64,000 nucleotides of DNA from Aurelia coerulea. Taxonomy: Eukaryota > Cnidaria > Scyphozoa > Semaeostomeae > Ulmaridae. Shown here one piece after another: positions 58,603-64,000 of the stretch. Under the pieces are notes generated by a model. The model was not told the DNA's origin. It was given only the letters and a program-made list of their open reading frames with translations, and searched no databases. The translations under genes were made by a program, and so were the position numbers. The stretch covers positions 18,211,501 through 18,275,500 of the forward strand of contig CM076955.1 in NCBI GenBank assembly GCA_039566865.1, read 5' to 3'. Within the stretch, counting starts at the first letter, position 1, and every line of letters begins with the position of its first letter.

Positions 58603-60745
58603 CAATTTATTTAAAGTAGAATACAATTTAGCCTTTAGGCAATCAGATAAAACAAAGTTTTTGAAAATCGGTTCATTGGTTATGTACATGTAAGCAATCC
58701 AACAATAATACATCATTTTGGGACACCCGGTACATACAAGACATATATACATATAGATACAATAGCTATAACTAAGAGCTAATTCAAGCCTACTATCTAA
58801 AAAAGTAAAATTTGTAAGAAAAAAGTAAAAAATAAATAAAATTCCGAATGATTAAATACAGATACATTTTACAGATTTTTACAATGCTTTTAATATTTAC
58901 AATGTTTTCTTACTTTTTTTTCTCGATAAATACAGCAGAAAATTTAATATCAGCTCAAGAACCCAACCTGTGCCACGAAAGGTCTGCATATTCTACAATT
59001 ACATTCCTCTCCCCTCCAGGTTTTGATTTTCCTTTTGAAACTGGAGAGAGTATCTGACTGTTTTAGGTCATTGGGAAGTGCCTGCCATAATCTACACCCA
59101 AGGAACGATATTGCCTCTAAGCCATAGCACGTAGTGCGTGCTTGTGGCAAGGATAGGTTATGGCAGCCTCTTAACCCATAAGAAACCTGTTTTTCAACGA
59201 AAATGTCCTTCATGAAGCTGGGATTAAGGCTCAATTTTGTCTTAAAGACTTCAGTCATTAGCAATTGTAAATTCCTTATGTGGAGTGGGACCGAATTGTC
59301 TCTCAGTAACAGCGTATCAAAATCTGTTCTCATATCTTTGTAAGTTATTCGCAATGCCCGTTCGTGAATATGGTTAATTTTATTGTTCAATGTTCTGTCA
59401 CAGAACATCCATACAAGAGGACAGTAGTTGAATTGGGACAAGATAAATGCCTTCATTATTCGTTTCAGCTGCTCAGTATCAAGGAAATGAGAAATTCTTG
59501 AAAGAGCATGTAGCTTTTGACCAGCCTTCTTACAAAGAGATTTTACTTGCTGTTTGAAGCTGAGCTTTTTGTCAAAAATCACACCCAGCAGATGCAATCA
59601 CACACATGCATTCTGCTTCTTTTCATCTCACCGCCTAATACGATTGTCTCATGTTTATCTAATGTTGCTTTTGCAAGTAGATATTCCTTTCCACAAGTGA
59701 TACTTATCTTTGCATTATACCGCCTTATTGTCCCAATTTGAAGCGTATGATGGTTTAGCATGGAGTTGTCCATGTCCTTTCCGCGTTTAAGAAACCCCAT
59801 AAACCTAAATACCAAATAAATATCCTGTTTTTGCAAGTTGATATTCCTGTCCACTAGTGATAATTTTCTTTGCCGTCTTATTGTCCCGATTTGAAGCGTA
59901 TCGTGGTTTTTTCCACGTTTAATTTTAAGTTGTTGCGTGCTTTCATGGTGATAATTTCCCTGAATTTCACCGCCTAATTATCACAATTTCATGTTTATTA
60001 TGGCTTAGCCATAATGCTGTTATTTTCAGGTCGCTAACTGTTTTTACTGGCAATGATTTCTCTGCATTTGTACATTTTATACCGTAATTATTTCATGTTA
60101 AACGATGTTTTTTTCAGGTCGTTAGGTTACATGCTTTTTGCTGGTGATAATTTCTTTCATTTCGCCGGCTATAGATGTCAACTGCAAATGCCCGCGAATA
60201 ACAACAATCGAAATGTTTTGCAAAGTAATTTTGCGTTATCGCAATTCTCAGATGACCTCTAATTGATTGTTTGTTATTCGCTAAACGATTGTTTAAAAAG
60301 AGACATTTGAATCCGATGTTCAAGGAAACCTCGTCCATTACACGTTTCATATTTTGTCTCAAAATTTTCACCGCCCTTTGGCGGCCTCTTCAATTAGAAT
60401 TTTTAGAGAATTTTTAGGATTTTGACCACAGAGTACGAGATTTTTGGAGTGATTTGCACGTCAAAAAATTGTTGACCATCGAATTCAATTTTGTGACAGT
60501 TAGTTGTTATCAACCCGTTGAACCCAGGGCGTGGAACAGACGTTCATTCCTTTTGGATTCAAAAGTCTTGTTTGGATTCTCGAAGTTTGGTCTAGCCATC
60601 GATTTTTTCAAGCATCCCATTAATATAATTCTATCTGCTTTTAGGATATTCAACTTATACATGGAAACAGGGATGCTTTCAGATTTAGACATTATTGATA
60701 ACCTTGGATCTGCAATGCTACTGAGTGACAAGTTAACCTTCTTAG
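24489..60745 (+). CDS. NUP85: Nucleoporin NUP85 (Y-complex subunit), exons 1 to the LTFLG exon; 3' end beyond right edge
   Basis: NUP85 is an alpha-helical scaffold subunit of the nuclear-pore Y complex (NUP107-160), where it binds SEH1. Confident exons: 24489-24557, 28631-28724, 29037-29144, 29969-30026, 30652-30722, 31411-31448, 32303-32372, 33391-33512, 34346-34432, 35843-35890, 36112-36234, 38424-38461, 39693-39786, 41590-41693, 43664-43747, 44121-44186, 47937-47987, 50330-50430, 52400-52485, 54828-54859, 60645-60745. All phases close, giving 1645 nt (548 codons). Segments matching human NUP85 in order include [122 protein letters not shown], and [18 protein letters not shown]. Human NUP85 has 656 residues; the remaining roughly 110-120 were not found before 64000. 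Exon 1 ([20 protein letters not shown]) is the least conserved and is placed by its ATG, donor and phase. Introns reach 5.8 kb and are full of transposons. Confidence 0.95.
24925..25640 (-). mobile_element. LINE fragment with RT C-terminal zinc motif and poly(A) tail
   Basis: The 106-codon frame 25492-25172 reads [17 protein letters not shown] then [20 protein letters not shown], the zinc-finger-like RT C-terminus (zf-RVT type). It ends ENTKRM and is followed by a UTR and an A tail (T run at about 24928-24941). Upstream, in another frame, [17 protein letters not shown] continues the protein. It lies in NUP85 intron 1, antisense to the gene. Confidence 0.8.
26095..26797. mobile_element. AGCATAGG-type MITE, diverged, perfect 9-bp TSD
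   Basis: AGCATAGGGCTCGAATC faces gattggagccctctgct, flanked on both sides by TTCAAACAA. A second palindrome is nested at 26391-26546. The arms share the body of the 2937-3461 family in diverged form. Confidence 0.8.
26391..26546. mobile_element. Nested palindrome with GAGCGGGCGG arms
   Basis: aggctaatttccagt pairs with actggaaatcagcct, and ttttccgagcgggcggaatt is repeated inverted near the right end. It interrupts the 26095-26797 MITE. Confidence 0.65.
26818..27793. mobile_element. Long-TIR (about 300 bp) Mutator-like element, perfect 9-bp TSD
   Basis: AGCATAGGAATCATTCGTCG is mirrored at the right end. The flanks on both sides are GCCTAGTAC. The arms run about 300 bp (ccagatgtttgggagt against actcccaaacatctgg). 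The core holds a 135-codon minus-strand frame (27484-27077) with no recognised domain. Confidence 0.85.
28375..28545 (-). mobile_element. LINE C-terminal remnant
   Basis: The minus strand reads [20 protein letters not shown] then [16 protein letters not shown] and a stop. It lies less than 100 bp upstream of NUP85 exon 2, antisense. Confidence 0.7.
29465..29626. mobile_element. hAT MITE
   Basis: CAGTGGCGGACACTTG and CAAAGTGTCCGCCACTG are inverted ends flanked by a perfect 8-bp duplication CATTCAAT. The CAG...CTG ends with an 8-bp duplication are classical for hAT. It lies in a NUP85 intron. Confidence 0.88.
30200..30554. mobile_element. Partial CCGGGTGAG-type element
   Basis: It ends gcctcacccgg-TA and carries gtgcccaaaatcacgaacaa and atgtgagtatcatcattttt, which are inverted relative to the 7560-8361 copy. 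The other terminus is missing. Confidence 0.55.
31465..31760. repeat. CGCGAAA-rich repeat beside a NUP85 splice donor
   Basis: Motifs like ttcgcgaaa and gcgaaatttc recur at least eight times in both orientations, with a terminal-like pair gggaagaaattttcgcgg and ccgcgaaatttccc. It begins under 20 bp after the donor of the exon ending 31448. Confidence 0.5.
32208..32246 (+). CDS. Doubtful in-frame extra NUP85 exon (39 nt)
   Basis: An open 13-codon segment ([13 protein letters not shown]) ends at a consensus gtaagt donor. It is phase 0 on both sides, so it could sit between the exons ending 31448 and starting 32303 without breaking the frame. Human NUP85 has about 7 extra residues at this place. 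The acceptor has a poor pyrimidine tract, and the sequence up to that AG resembles half of an AGCATAGG-family MITE. It may be an alternative, MITE-assisted exon or chance. Confidence 0.35.
32715..33208. mobile_element. CCGGGTGTCCC-type element, left end missing
   Basis: It ends gcactttttgggacacccgg-TA and is inverted relative to 36291-36822 (attcaaaaccaggtagccct; caaagaccgaaaaatattca). Confidence 0.6.
33550..34134. mobile_element. CCGGGTGTCCC foldback
   Basis: TA-CCGGGTGTCCCAAAATGATG faces catcattttgggacacctgg-TA. The 162-codon frame that spans it is made of inverted-repeat sequence and has no known domain. A truncated copy of its right half is at 58617-58730. Confidence 0.8.
35429..35609. 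mobile_element. TTGTTGGGGAG palindromic MITE
   Basis: TTGTTGGGGAGATGAGATAC pairs with gtatctcgtctccccaacaa, and gtgtccccccgtgcagtagg is mirrored inside. The flanks read GATT on both sides. A relative with a truncated right end is at 61208-61365. Confidence 0.75.
36291..36822. mobile_element. CCGGGTGTCCC foldback (ACTCCCGTTTG subtype)
   Basis: CCGGGTGTCCCAAAAAAAAG and agtactttttagggacaccc are the ends. Right of NUP85 exon 36112-36234 it starts within 60 bp of the donor. Relatives: 32715-33208 and 12726-13785. Confidence 0.75.
36893..37390. mobile_element. CCGGGTGAACC element, right end lost
   Basis: CCGGGTGAACCAAAGAAAAG then gtcccgctttcaaaaattca aligns with the 18794 and 42911 copies. It is lost after aatttacctatatctccag. 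Confidence 0.6.
37569..38175 (-). mobile_element. LINE 3' part with C-terminal ORF and poly(A)
   Basis: The minus strand reads [19 protein letters not shown] then [36 protein letters not shown] and a stop, followed by a UTR and an A tail (T run 37569-37608). This is the best preserved of three related C-termini in the window. Confidence 0.75.
39130..39444. mobile_element. TTAA-flanked MITE 1 (piggyBac-like)
   Basis: AGGTGATGTGTCCACGTAAG is mirrored with two mismatches over 26 bp at the right end, and TTAA lies on both sides (39126-39129, 39445-39448). Confidence 0.75.
39822..40529. mobile_element. TTAA-flanked MITE 2, with nested insertion
   Basis: AGGTGACCTGAAG faces CTTCAGATCACCT with TTAA on both sides. 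It starts about 35 bp after the NUP85 donor at 39786. It is interrupted by the 39952-40189 element. Confidence 0.75.
39952..40189. mobile_element. TAGCCTACG MITE, 9-bp TSD, nested
   Basis: TAGCCTACGAGTAGACCC faces ggggtctacacgtaggcta, and the flanks are a perfect duplication ATGGAAATA. It has the same terminal consensus as the 90-bp palindromes but a longer interior. Confidence 0.85.
40950..41570 (+). mobile_element. LINE fragment, reverse-transcriptase C-terminus
   Basis: Frame 40903-41412 reads [20 protein letters not shown], then [19 protein letters not shown] and [19 protein letters not shown], ending [17 protein letters not shown]. This is the same domain as at 58950-59597. A 3' UTR and (TAAA/TTA)n tail end near 41567. 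It lies directly upstream of NUP85 exon 41590-41693, in sense. Confidence 0.85.
41885..42300 (-). mobile_element. Second LINE type, 3' end
   Basis: The minus strand reads [20 protein letters not shown] then [20 protein letters not shown] and a stop. The UTR ends ggccatcttggcctagacac followed by an A tail. Confidence 0.6.
42911..43531. mobile_element. CCGGGTGAGCC foldback copy 2
   Basis: CCGGGTGAGCCAGAAAAAAG faces tttttctggctcacccgg-TA. Its interior is close to 18794-19420 throughout. Confidence 0.8.
44337..44505. repeat. Interspersed repeat (three copies in window)
   Basis: gaaaagaatcagaatcgaac through gaagctctaacgccactcga and gctaaaagatctattg recurs at 45800-45972 and 55512-55665. The first copy starts 130 bp after an end-like cagggtgtcccaat at 44208. 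Confidence 0.6.
46576..47150. mobile_element. TIR element with about 110-bp arms
   Basis: CCTAGACTTATGACC faces ggtcatacgtagg, and gttctttgatttgttgatgt pairs with acatcaacaaaccaaagaac. No ORF. Confidence 0.55.
47988..50156. other. NUP85 intron, little recognisable
   Basis: An isolated end-like motif cagggtgtcccagaaaaatt occurs at about 48928 with no partner nearby. The motif ttggcttttttaacc is repeated at 48898 and 49139. No gene, LINE or complete MITE seen. Confidence 0.4.
50158..50208. repeat. (TTGA)n microsatellite
   Basis: About 12 perfect tetranucleotide repeats, 120 bp before NUP85 exon 50330-50430. Confidence 0.95.
50804..51299. mobile_element. Foldback element
   Basis: gacaactgaattcagagcg faces cgctttgaattcaggtgtc. 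Internal arms include gagcatatatcgaaaga and its complement around 51140. Confidence 0.6.
51319..51922. mobile_element. CCGGGTGCGCC foldback copy 2
   Basis: CCGGGTGCGCCAAAATAAAC and its exact complement form the ends, with TA on both sides. It starts 20 bp after the preceding foldback ends. Long arms create mirrored frames on both strands. Confidence 0.88.
53276..54383. mobile_element. CCG-GTGTCC-like element enclosing an AGCATAGG MITE
   Basis: TA-CCGTTTGTCCAAAAATTATG on the left and cattttggggcacctgg-TA on the right are imperfect partners. Inside lies the complete MITE 53525-54048. The outer boundaries are tentative. Confidence 0.45.
53525..54048. mobile_element. AGCATAGG MITE copy 4, perfect 9-bp TSD
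   Basis: AGCATAGGCTCC to GGAACCTATGCT, flanked on both sides by TGGAAGCAT, with TGACGTCA at 53713-53720. Its sequence is closest to copy 1. Confidence 0.85.
54990..55420 (-). mobile_element. LINE fragment, reverse-transcriptase C-terminal region
   Basis: The frame 55404-55219 reads [20 protein letters not shown] then [20 protein letters not shown], the post-palm segment of another non-LTR clade. After a frame shift, [11 protein letters not shown] follows. It is broken. Confidence 0.65.
55825..56035. repeat. 211-bp direct repeat, left copy
   Basis: ctgtttgcttccggaacctt to gaagacggaagttatcagtt. It is identical in length to 57490-57700, with about six differences. Together they bracket two retroelement fragments. 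Confidence 0.9.
56175..57215 (-). CDS. C-terminal part of an R2-type non-LTR retrotransposon (restriction-like endonuclease), 346 codons open
   Basis: This uninterrupted frame has a lysine-rich region (residues 50-90) and a zinc knuckle C158-X2-C161-X8-H170-X4-C175 ([18 protein letters not shown]). These are followed by RHD (186-188) and the nuclease signature P243-D244-X14-D259 ([19 protein letters not shown]), then KYKDLEIE. This order is the one known for R2/NeSL-like restriction-like endonucleases, which nick the target for reverse transcription. No reverse-transcriptase domain remains: the 5' side runs straight into an (ATT)n tract at 57219-57281. An (TTA)n tract beyond the 3' side (56037-56096) is probably its tail. 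The frame is still open, so the insertion may be young. It is antisense in a NUP85 intron. Confidence 0.82.
   Translation of the reverse strand: MADGASLSSNSCSKQPVGLNSYLEQTEDPLLKLVYRHENSKKLYSVAKDARKFKGELEVPDTARIQEKITLFAKRVKQETKKKAHEKMRQIWEGKPMHGQYPTRVNKPDVEIEQTHKWLKSPGLKGETEGLIIAAQDQNLATRSYHNKIIKDGTDPKCRMCNEFEETIDHIVAGCPVLAKMEYIQRHDKAAGYLHWRICKNYHFPTADKWYEHKPEKVTENEAATVLWDMPVSTDKDIKANRPDIIIKDKKEKKCIMIDMSIPSERNVSTKEVEKLSKYKDLEIEVTKMWEMKTSTVPIVVGALGLIKKGLEKYVSQIPGHIRIEELQKIALLGSAHILRRTLSIK
57219..57488 (-). mobile_element. LINE 3' end with (AAT)n tail
   Basis: atttatttaaagtaggcatt and gagctaattcaagcctacta match the 3' UTR of the 58567-59900 element. Only about 200 bp remains; the tail is the (ATT)n at 57219-57281. 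It abuts the R2-type fragment. Confidence 0.75.
57490..57700. repeat. 211-bp direct repeat, right copy
   Basis: About 97 percent identical to 55825-56035 by eye, same orientation. It is followed by unrelated sequence with an internal diverged duplication (around 57861 and 58050). Confidence 0.9.
58278..58505. mobile_element. Truncated AGCATAGG-family MITE
   Basis: It shares ctggtttacgatttagaaat and has TGACGTCA at 58341-58348. The termini are lost. Confidence 0.55.
58567..59900 (-). mobile_element. Jockey/CR1-like LINE, 5'-truncated
   Basis: The 215-codon frame 59597-58950 begins [20 protein letters not shown] and contains [35 protein letters not shown] and [19 protein letters not shown], ending [16 protein letters not shown]. 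These are the thumb and C-terminal parts of the reverse transcriptase. Upstream it is frame-broken (frame 59854-59579) and carries a 160-bp near duplication. The 3' UTR holds an inserted MITE fragment (58617-58730) and ends in (TAA)n at 58570-58602. Confidence 0.85.
59669..59909. repeat. Diverged tandem duplication, period about 160 bp
   Basis: ttttgcaagtagatattcct to gcgtatgatggttt (59669-59756) is repeated at 59828-59909. It lies at the 5' edge of the LINE copy. Confidence 0.6.
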
Positions 60746-60924
60746 GTAAGTGAGTTCCTTAGTGTATTTTTGAGGTGAGTGGCCCCACAACAATAACAAC
60801 AACGAGCGGCTTATTTTTTTTTTTGTAGTTCATTTTATATAAAGCGCAATACAATACTACATTGTATACGGCCTAAACAGAACATAATTTTAAAAAATAC
60901 AATTATAACAAACTACGATAGAAT

Positions 60925-61090
60925 ATTACAGCGAGCTGTTTATACAGCTTCCGTCAGGTAACTGAAGTTAAGCTCGGTCGAGTGAGGTCAAACTCCGGAT
61001 GGGTGACTTCTCGGAGGCCTGACCTCGCAACTCACCCGCCATCCTTCGGAAGGGACGTTAAACTAGGGGTCCCATGCCTTGATGCAGCAT
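60925..61090 (+). mobile_element. 5S rRNA-like SINE head
   Basis: gaagttaagctcggtc resembles the 5S box A region, and ccggatgggtgact resembles the intermediate element and box C. Spacing is close to 5S rRNA, but flanking stems are not conserved, so this is not a functional 5S gene. The downstream motif gaagggacgttaaac begins the unique body. Confidence 0.55.
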
Positions 61091-61207
61091 GCATAGTTGG
61101 CTTAAATTTGCTTCAAGTAGCTAGAAATATTTCGAGCCCGTTCAAAATCAATTACTGAAAAAATACCTCAGGGCCTGTTCATATGAGGTAGGTCAGCTCA
61201 CTTGAGT

Positions 61208-61365
61208 GACTTGTTGGGGAGACGAGATCGCTTTGTCCGAGGAAACTTATGTGTCCCCCCCGTGCAGTGGGTTAAAGCGCATGCGCCCGTCAGAGCTTCG
61301 ACCCTAAAACGCTGTTGCGCATGAGCTTTAACCTACTGCACGGGGGGATACATAAGTTTCCTAAA
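61208..61365. mobile_element. TTGTTGGGGAG MITE, right end truncated
   Basis: gttggggagacgagatcg then gtgtcccccccgtgcagtgg, with the inverted arm ending at cataagtttcct. The last 25 bp of the right arm seen in 35429-35609 are missing. Confidence 0.65.
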
Positions 61366-61547
61366 AAATGCTCAGGCGTTTGAAAAATGGTAGTACCTAG
61401 AGTACTGGATGGGTTTGCATAGATAGAATTTTAGTTGATAGCTGAGCTTGCGTGCAAACAGTCTTTGCAAACAAACTTTCAAGTCTCTTTTACGTGCAAA
61501 CAGTCATGTCTGTTTATATTTTGGAATGATTACTGGGGTTTTACCAA

Positions 61548-62412
61548 TCAATGGCCCCCTATGGCCCTATGGCCCTATGGTTTTGAGTCTATGGCCCTAT
61601 GGTTTTGAGTATTTTTTTTCAGTTACGAATATTTGTATTTGACAAATATTTTGATTAGAATTCATTTGAATATTGCTTCAAAAAATGCCCAAATTCATGC
61701 ACAAAGTTCTCGTTTAACAGCTAGCGAGAATTTCCCCTGAAATGATGCAGTGAATCACCAACTGTAACTTTCTTTGCTTTGGGAAACACGACAAAGGGTG
61801 CAGCAGTTGTCAAGAGTTTGTATCTTATCTTGCTTCTGTTCCCAATAGGAGCCACGGCTGCGTGATAAAGAAGACGAAGGGACTGACAGATCTTTACAAT
61901 TTTCCAACTCACAGCAACGGGGCCAATGTTTGTTTACTGACAAGCAACATTTTTTATCAGAACTTCTTTATCAGAAACTCAACTTTCTGATTGCTGAAAA
62001 TTAAGAAACTCCAGTGCTGGAAAAAATCAGCTAAGAAACTATTTTTATAGCCAAGGAATTCTTTCACTTGTTTCCTGTATCATTTGCTCAAAGGTACTGT
62101 ACCTTCTGAAAACCATCCTTTCGGAATGTTCACGAGGGAACAGAAAGTGAAGATTAAGATAGTTATGGATCACGCAAGAAACTCATAAGAAACTTTGATT
62201 TTAAAAATTTTCAGTACTTGCCGTTCATTCCGAAATTCTCTCTCGCTGAACGAGAACTTTATGCATGAATTTTGGCATTTTTGAAGCAATATTCAAACGA
62301 ATTTTAGTTGAGTACACCATGAAACCGATGTCAATAGACTCTAGTGAAACGCATACTCAAGGTATTCGTAATAAAAAGACACAAGACCATAGGGCCATAG
62401 GGCCAGGGCCCT
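61548..62412. mobile_element. Foldback with GGCCCTATGG terminal iterations
   Basis: Several ggccctatgg units at 61555-61610 face ccatagggccatagggcc at 62387-62405. Inner arms (gcatgaattttggcattt and its complement) pair at about 61690 and 62265. No ORF. Confidence 0.6.
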
Positions 62413-64000
62413 GATTAGGGTTTATTTGGGTATTCTGAATAACAAATTAATTAATAGCCTATAAACAGGCCTTATCTGTGAAACACTTTGTGAAGGCTGT
62501 CCACTGGCTAATTGATGTTTGGCAAATCTAATGCATCCCACACTTGACGTCCACAATATAAGACAATGAATGAGACAAGGGAAATATATATTGGACAATA
62601 GGAATGATGTGATTGGGCAATTTCAAAGAGGTGGTCTCCCAGGTGGCGTGAGCAGCTTTGCTAAAAGTAGCAAGGCACTAAAATAAGATTTTTTTGGAGC
62701 TATTTTTAGAACTAGAGCCTTAAGGCAACATCTGTGATGGGTATTGAAAGAGAGACAAAAATACCCAAAACAATTAAAGTGAAATTCTGGAGCAATCTGT
62801 CGACAATCATGTCTAGGTTAGATTTGTTGTTAATAGATGTATCAATTAGGTATGTCAGACGGCAGAGTATGGCACTTTTTGACGAGATCTCCAGTGTGCA
62901 TGGAGAAATTTCGTTTCTTCCCTATTGTCGTTTTCAATAGCTTATCACTGGTGTGCAAGTGCCATAATCTGTATACCTGTAGGTATGCATTGCAATGCAT
63001 TAGATTGAATAAAGATGTGATTGCATCTCCCAACATGCTCTTGCAGACAAATGACGGAGATATTAGGGGATTTAAGTTAGGGGCCTGGGCAATCTAAATA
63101 TAGCCCGTTTTATTCCATTGTATTTAATGATCTAGAGAGATTATCAAGACAATTGGACAAATGAAAGCGCCCAGCCATATCTTTTGTCCTAAGTTTAACC
63201 CTAATCCATATGGGCTTTTTTCGAGCTACCATTTATGGTGTTTTCCACCCCCCCCCCCCCCCTCTGAAAACTGCCTTAGACGCATCCGAATTCAATAAAA
63301 CTTGGCACAGTTATAGAACAGGTAATTTGCAGCTTGTAGCGTGGTTTGGGTGTGGCTGCCACGCCTTGTGACGTCACAGTGACGTCACAAAGCTGAAAAT
63401 CTGTGAAAATCATGCTTCCAAGTTGAATTCAAGTTAAATGAAGATTTTGCATGAACTTTATGCAGTTTTTGGTTCAGTTTGTCAACAAAAATGGTGATAA
63501 GATATTTTTTTATTGAAAATAACGATTTTGGAGTGATATTTTGGCAGAAATTAGCCGATTCTTATGACGTCATTTGTGCAATTAATATATTCTATGTAAA
63601 AAGAGACCAAAAGAACCTGCAAAATGATGATTATCCATGAAAAATGTATCATTAGAGTGATTTTAATTGAAAAAGTTCGAAAAAACTTGAAAAAATTGCT
63701 AATTAGTCCAAAATGGCGGCCAAAATGACGTCATTATCAAAAAATGCTGCCATCATCAAATTCCAAAAATTCCGATATCAAATTGAAGCCCTTTGTTTGC
63801 TGATTCATTTGATGTATAATACTTGATAATTCAATCAAATAATTCCATTTAAATAATTGAAAACAATGATTTTGCTGCTACCTCCTTCCAAATATGGGCA
63901 TGTCACGTGACCTGTGAGTCCTATTGTTCAAAGATTTTTCCACCAAAATGTGGCTAATAGATACTTAGTAAAAGTTAGGGAGGCTGGGGGACATAGCAAA

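Larger units (their letters stand above)
60746..64000. other. NUP85 intron continuing past the right edge
   Basis: No exon matching the remaining NUP85 C-terminus was found. It holds the SINE-like, foldback and truncated MITE copies listed. From 62420 to 64000 nothing was recognised except a C run (63250-63263) and an AT-rich stretch with four TGACGTCA palindromes (about 63369, 63380, 63564, 63726). Confidence 0.5.

Noticed and set aside
60925..61040. 5S rRNA gene
   Set aside because: Promoter-like motifs only; helix I and the 3' half do not pair, and the downstream body is unrelated.
62734..62940. Next NUP85 exon
   Set aside because: The peptide (KFWSNLSTIMSRLDLLLIDV) superficially resembles the NUP85 SFWMTLL segment, but it lacks acceptor and donor sites in phase and the surrounding residues do not match.

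Overview
This is a eukaryotic, intron-rich window from an AT-rich animal genome. It holds most of two conserved single-copy genes lying head to head, embedded in a dense population of short inverted-repeat DNA transposons and 5'-truncated non-LTR retrotransposons. The repeat content (foldback elements, 3' ends of CR1/jockey-like LINEs, an R2-type endonuclease ORF, tRNA- and 5S-like SINE heads) and the moderate divergence of both proteins from the human ones suggest a non-vertebrate metazoan, perhaps a cnidarian-like marine invertebrate. The species cannot be fixed from this sequence alone. Most open frames in the window are shadows or repeat remnants, because the real exons are only 8 to 123 bp long.

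Minus strand, 23.6 kb down to 6.3 kb: the meiotic recombinase DMC1. Fifteen exons were rebuilt by hand, with every splice phase closing. They run from the N-terminal helix-hairpin-helix domain through Walker A and Walker B to QMTADPG, the DMC1-diagnostic stretch before the second DNA-binding loop. About 60 C-terminal residues must lie left of the window. One exon is an 8-nt microexon encoding NTF and another is 14 nt. A second possible first exon lies at 22.6 kb.

Plus strand, 24.5 kb to 60.7 kb and beyond the right edge: the nucleoporin NUP85 of the Y complex (NUP107-160). Twenty-one confident exons and one doubtful one encode about 548 residues, up to the LTFLG motif; about 110-120 C-terminal residues lie to the right. 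The two start codons are only 0.87 kb apart, and a near-perfect E2F-type site and a CRE palindrome lie just upstream of NUP85.

Mobile DNA: several MITE families can be defined from termini and target duplications. These are (1) a TA-flanked superfamily sharing the terminal heptamer CCGGGTG, with at least twelve copies in four subfamilies; (2) AGCATAGG-ended elements with 9-bp duplications (Mutator-like), many carrying a TGACGTCA palindrome; (3) short TAGCCTRCG-ended palindromes, mostly with 8-9 bp duplications; (4) hAT-like elements with 8-bp duplications; (5) TTAA-flanked elements; (6) several other foldbacks. Non-LTR fragments lie on both strands. The most coherent is a 346-codon ORF with the CCHC and PD-X14-D signature of an R2-type restriction-like endonuclease, held between 211-bp direct repeats. 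No prokaryotic genes, CRISPR array or complete rRNA gene was seen.
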